Part shown: in pieces, positions 26,471 to 28,525 of the stretch
Position numbering within the stretch: the stretch's first letter is position 1
Layout of the letters: each line of letters opens with the position of its first letter
NCBI GenBank assembly: GCA_014729315.1
Contig: WJKD01000045.1
Span: 1-28,525, forward strand
Length of the DNA stretch: 28,525 nucleotides
DNA from: Promethearchaeota archaeon
Lineage (GTDB): Archaea; Asgardarchaeota; Lokiarchaeia; Sigynarchaeales; SOKP01
Reading direction: 5' to 3'
Notes under the pieces: generated by a model
What the model was told of the DNA's origin: nothing
The model's database searches: none
What the model saw: the letters and a program-made list of their open reading frames with translations, nothing else
Position numbers and translations under genes: made by a program

Positions 26471-28525
26471 TCGGGTGTTTTTTCTCATTTTTAGGTTGGG
26501 AGTGGATAGATCGACGGTTTGCGGGGCAAGAAGAATCTTGTTTTTGCGCGCACCGTTTTTCTCCTGAAAATAGCTGAAAAAGTCAGTGGGGTTCGCGTCA
26601 GGATAGCGGCGCTTATTCCCTTCGGCGTCGGCTCTGCGGTTTGCATTGAACCATTTTCTGGTGGTTTTATCGAATGTACGCATGATGTTAAAGGCTCCGT
26701 TTGCGTCGGAATGGATGTAAAGCGCTTGGTCGTTCGGGAGGGGGACTTTAAACAGTCCTCGGGCGTTGTAAGGATCTCCCGTTGCGGGAAACATCGTTGG
26801 ACCGCGAATTCCTAACGGTTCGTCGACTTTTCCAAGTCGCTCTTCGTGGTAGGCGGAGCGAACCGAAGTATAGGGTTCCAGCATGGTGTAAACCTTGATT
26901 TCGACGAGGTTGGCGTTGTATTTAATCCGCTCGATAAGCAACGCGACGGGCGTTAAGTGCCAATATTGGTTGAACTTGCGGGCGAGGTTCGAGTTTTTCC
27001 AGCCTTTCTTGTAGCCGAGCACGATAGTGCCGATGCGGTTGTCGAGGCAATAATCGACGAGGTGGCGGGCGATCTTTCGCAGTTGGTCTTTTACCCTGTG
27101 ATTTCTTTTAGCGTAAATGCGATTTGCTTTTTCGCGGGCTTCTTTGTTTATCGACAAGACCTTTTGGTATTGCTCTCGCTTCGATATCCCCGAAAGCTCG
27201 GAAATCAACAGGTTTAGATACCTAATCTTGCGCTCGGTTTTCTCGATGTTGTATTTTAAACAAGATACGTAATACTTTTTGTCGTGTTCAGCGTCGAGGG
27301 CTCTTTTCAAGTCTCTTGCGTGTGCTAAACGCTTGGCGAGTTCGCTACACTTTTTTACTTGTTCCTTGAGCTTCTTGAAGTGCTTATGCTGGGGTTTCCA
27401 TCGGTCGGTACGACATATCTCTTCCCACAAAAATCCTTCGGGGAGCTTGCTATAATAGCGGTAATCTACGTCGTCTATAAACTTTTGTTTTTGCGCTTTT
27501 GCGGCGTCAAGGACGGGCTTTTCTCTATGCTCGTAGTGGTAGATGAGGTGGTTGGTGATGTCGAGCTTGCGTTGAGTTTTCTGCCCGTGAGTTATAAACA
27601 AATGGTTGGCTCGCTTAATCCGTCCTCCCCGATACAAAAGCGGGGTGTCTCCCGCGTTGCTTACGGCTGTCGAGAGGATGGAAAGTCCTAAGTCGATTGC
27701 CACGCATTTGGATGGGTCTAACTCGTAATTAAGGTCTTTTTTGCGAACATAGGTGATGTTCAAGTTGTACTCGTTGCTATTTCCGATAGGGTTGATTTCG
27801 GCGGTGCGGAAACTACTTAAAAACTGCTCGATTGCCCATTCTTTAAATCGTTCCCGCCCCATTTCAAGTAGCTTCTCGAATAAGAAGGGGTCTCGCTTGT
27901 CGTATTGCGGGAGAAGGCGGAATCTAATGGGCGGTAAATTGTCGTGGTGCCCGTTCGGAAATCGAAACTCTGAAGTGGCGGAAAGAAACGATTTTTTCCG
28001 GTTGTAATGGAGTCGGAACATGTCCTTAAGATGTTGTTCGAAGTATTTGGTTCTTAAGAGGGTACCGCTGTCGTATTGGACGAGCCACACGCCGTCGGAA
28101 GGCTTATACGCTGGAAGCATGGGGCGATCCGGTTCCTTTCCCTTTTCTCGTTCTCTAAAATATCGATCCATGCTTTTCACGTAGCCGTCCCACACGTCGC
28201 AAAATTTCTTAGTGACGTTCTGGGCGACTTTTGCGAGTCCGATGTTTCTGTAGGAGTCGAGATGTTTAGCTAAAGTGAGCAAATTGTATTTGAAGTCGAG
28301 CGATTTTAACCCTATTCTGGATTCGAGGAACTGCGTGAATTCTTTTAGAATCTCGTTCAAACTGACTTTGCGTGCGATTTCGGTATCTCGAAACACCTGA
28401 AGGAAAAGAAGGATAATGCGCAACCATATTTCCGAATATACGCTCTCGTAGAACGAGCGATAAGTGTATTCTTTTTTGTAATAAGAAAATGTTTTCTCTA
28501 AAAATTTAGCCCATCGTTTATTAAA
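26435..28525 (-). CDS. tnpB: Large TnpB (IS605 OrfB-type RNA-guided nuclease), 5' end beyond window
   Basis: RuvC-fold nuclease of the TnpB superfamily, ancestors of Cas12. Numbering is from the TTG at 28423. RuvC-I is V-A-I-D-L-G with D244. The RuvC-II strand reads I-V-L-G-Y-K-K-G-W-K (467-476), with Gly 470 where most TnpB have Glu. The likely replacement is E516 in M-L-E-P-Y-T-S, and RuvC-III is H-S-D-A-N-G-A (D573). No CxxC zinc finger lies between them; the segment resembles TnpB subfamilies with an E-x-Y-T-S motif. A long Lys/Arg-rich helical insert (about 280-440) separates RuvC-I and II. The frame stays open for 34 codons upstream to the window edge, so the protein is at least 696 aa, against about 370-450 for typical TnpB. 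The stop TGA lies inside a 20-bp tandem repeat. Base composition unlike its neighbours points to recent arrival. It should use an omegaRNA from its 3' end. Confidence 0.85.
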   Translation of the reverse strand, partial: FNKRWAKFLEKTFSYYKKEYTYRSFYESVYSEIWLRIILLFLQVFRDTEIARKVSLNEILKEFTQFLESRIGLKSLDFKYNLLTLAKHLDSYRNIGLAKVAQNVTKKFCDVWDGYVKSMDRYFREREKGKEPDRPMLPAYKPSDGVWLVQYDSGTLLRTKYFEQHLKDMFRLHYNRKKSFLSATSEFRFPNGHHDNLPPIRFRLLPQYDKRDPFLFEKLLEMGRERFKEWAIEQFLSSFRTAEINPIGNSNEYNLNITYVRKKDLNYELDPSKCVAIDLGLSILSTAVSNAGDTPLLYRGGRIKRANHLFITHGQKTQRKLDITNHLIYHYEHREKPVLDAAKAQKQKFIDDVDYRYYSKLPEGFLWEEICRTDRWKPQHKHFKKLKEQVKKCSELAKRLAHARDLKRALDAEHDKKYYVSCLKYNIEKTERKIRYLNLLISELSGISKREQYQKVLSINKEAREKANRIYAKRNHRVKDQLRKIARHLVDYCLDNRIGTIVLGYKKGWKNSNLARKFNQYWHLTPVALLIERIKYNANLVEIKVYTMLEPYTSVRSAYHEERLGKVDEPLGIRGPTMFPATGDPYNARGLFKVPLPNDQALYIHSDANGAFNIMRTFDKTTRKWFNANRRADAEGNKRRYPDANPTDFFSYFQEKNGARKNKILLAPQTVDLSTPNLKMRKNTRKPDSLTGNPIA

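Larger units (their letters stand above)
26401..28525 (-). mobile_element. IS605/IS1341-type element carrying tnpB; right end in window, left end outside
   Basis: Base composition jumps from A/T-dominated host DNA to clearly more GC-rich DNA at about 26400 and stays so through tnpB, which argues for recent transfer. The right end carries a subterminal hairpin (26401-26419) of the kind recognised by the Y1 transposase of this family. A 20-bp tandem repeat lies just inside. No tnpA is visible up to the window edge. It may lie beyond 28525 or be absent, in which case the element moves in trans. The left end and exact cleavage sites cannot be set. Confidence 0.7.

Noticed and set aside
26519..28273. 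Several plus-strand open frames of 65-110 codons opposite tnpB
   Set aside because: They are shadows of the GC-richer tnpB coding strand, with no family motifs and no ribosome sites; tnpB itself shows RuvC motifs.
28441..28459. Inverted repeat cgctc ... gagcg near the right edge
   Set aside because: It lies inside the open tnpB frame, has only a 5-bp stem and is not at a composition boundary, so I do not take it as an element end.
26435..28525. Cas12f or another CRISPR effector
   Set aside because: No CRISPR array or cas1/cas2 is in the window, and the E-x-Y-T-S and N-G-A-x-N-I motifs together with a right-end hairpin match an IS605-type TnpB.
1..28525. tRNA or rRNA genes and CRISPR arrays
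   Set aside because: I found no T-loop consensus, no rRNA-like stretch and no regularly spaced repeats by eye; a covariance search could still find a divergent RNA.

Overview
This 28.5 kb window looks like chromosomal DNA of an AT-rich archaeon. The archaeal markers are AglB/STT3 oligosaccharyltransferase, aIF5B, aEF-2, a class I (archaeal) CCA-adding enzyme, ApgM-type phosphoglycerate mutase and Taw1 for wyosine tRNA modification. An Asgard archaeon of the Lokiarchaeia type is my best guess, with moderate confidence. The reasons are an EF-2 with an eroded diphthamide loop, several UroD-family methyltransferases with corrinoid proteins, bacterial-type UvrA/UvrB, and a 7-TM orphan and an acidic repeat protein I cannot place. 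The taxonomic call is inference.

Layout. (1) 41-9178, plus strand: aglB, then a probable uvrB-uvrA pair (41 bp apart) for nucleotide excision repair. (2) 9202-10485: a minus-strand seven-helix membrane protein, then a 570-bp gap holding a 39-codon minus-strand ORF with an almost ideal Shine-Dalgarno. (3) 10486-12301: aIF5B, ending in a hairpin plus T-run. (4) 12368-19061: a one-carbon/corrinoid island with three UroD-family (MtaA/MtbA-like) methyltransferases, two DxHxxG corrinoid-binding proteins, and a cca gene in the middle. (5) 19443-24939: aEF-2, an acidic repeat protein, an EngB-like GTPase and apgM. (6) 24943-26232, minus: a Taw1 with an unusual helix-turn-helix-like insertion. (7) 26401 to the right edge, minus: a more GC-rich, recently arrived IS605/IS1341-type element encoding a very large TnpB that runs off the window.

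How they work together. The translation genes (aIF5B, CCA enzyme, aEF-2, Taw1, EngB-like GTPase) are scattered rather than in one operon. The corrinoid island can be read as a methyl-transfer module: UroD-fold enzymes pass methyl groups to and from the cobalt of two corrinoid proteins. No MttB/MtaB/MtmB-type substrate methyltransferase is present, and the three UroD-fold enzymes differ at the zinc-ligand positions, so they probably do different half-reactions.

Most worth a second look: the oversized TnpB with a relocated RuvC glutamate and no zinc finger, together with its 20-bp tandem repeat and right-end hairpin; the HTH-like domain inserted in Taw1; the altered domain IV tip of EF-2; the UroD/corrinoid set; and the Shine-Dalgarno-led small ORF.
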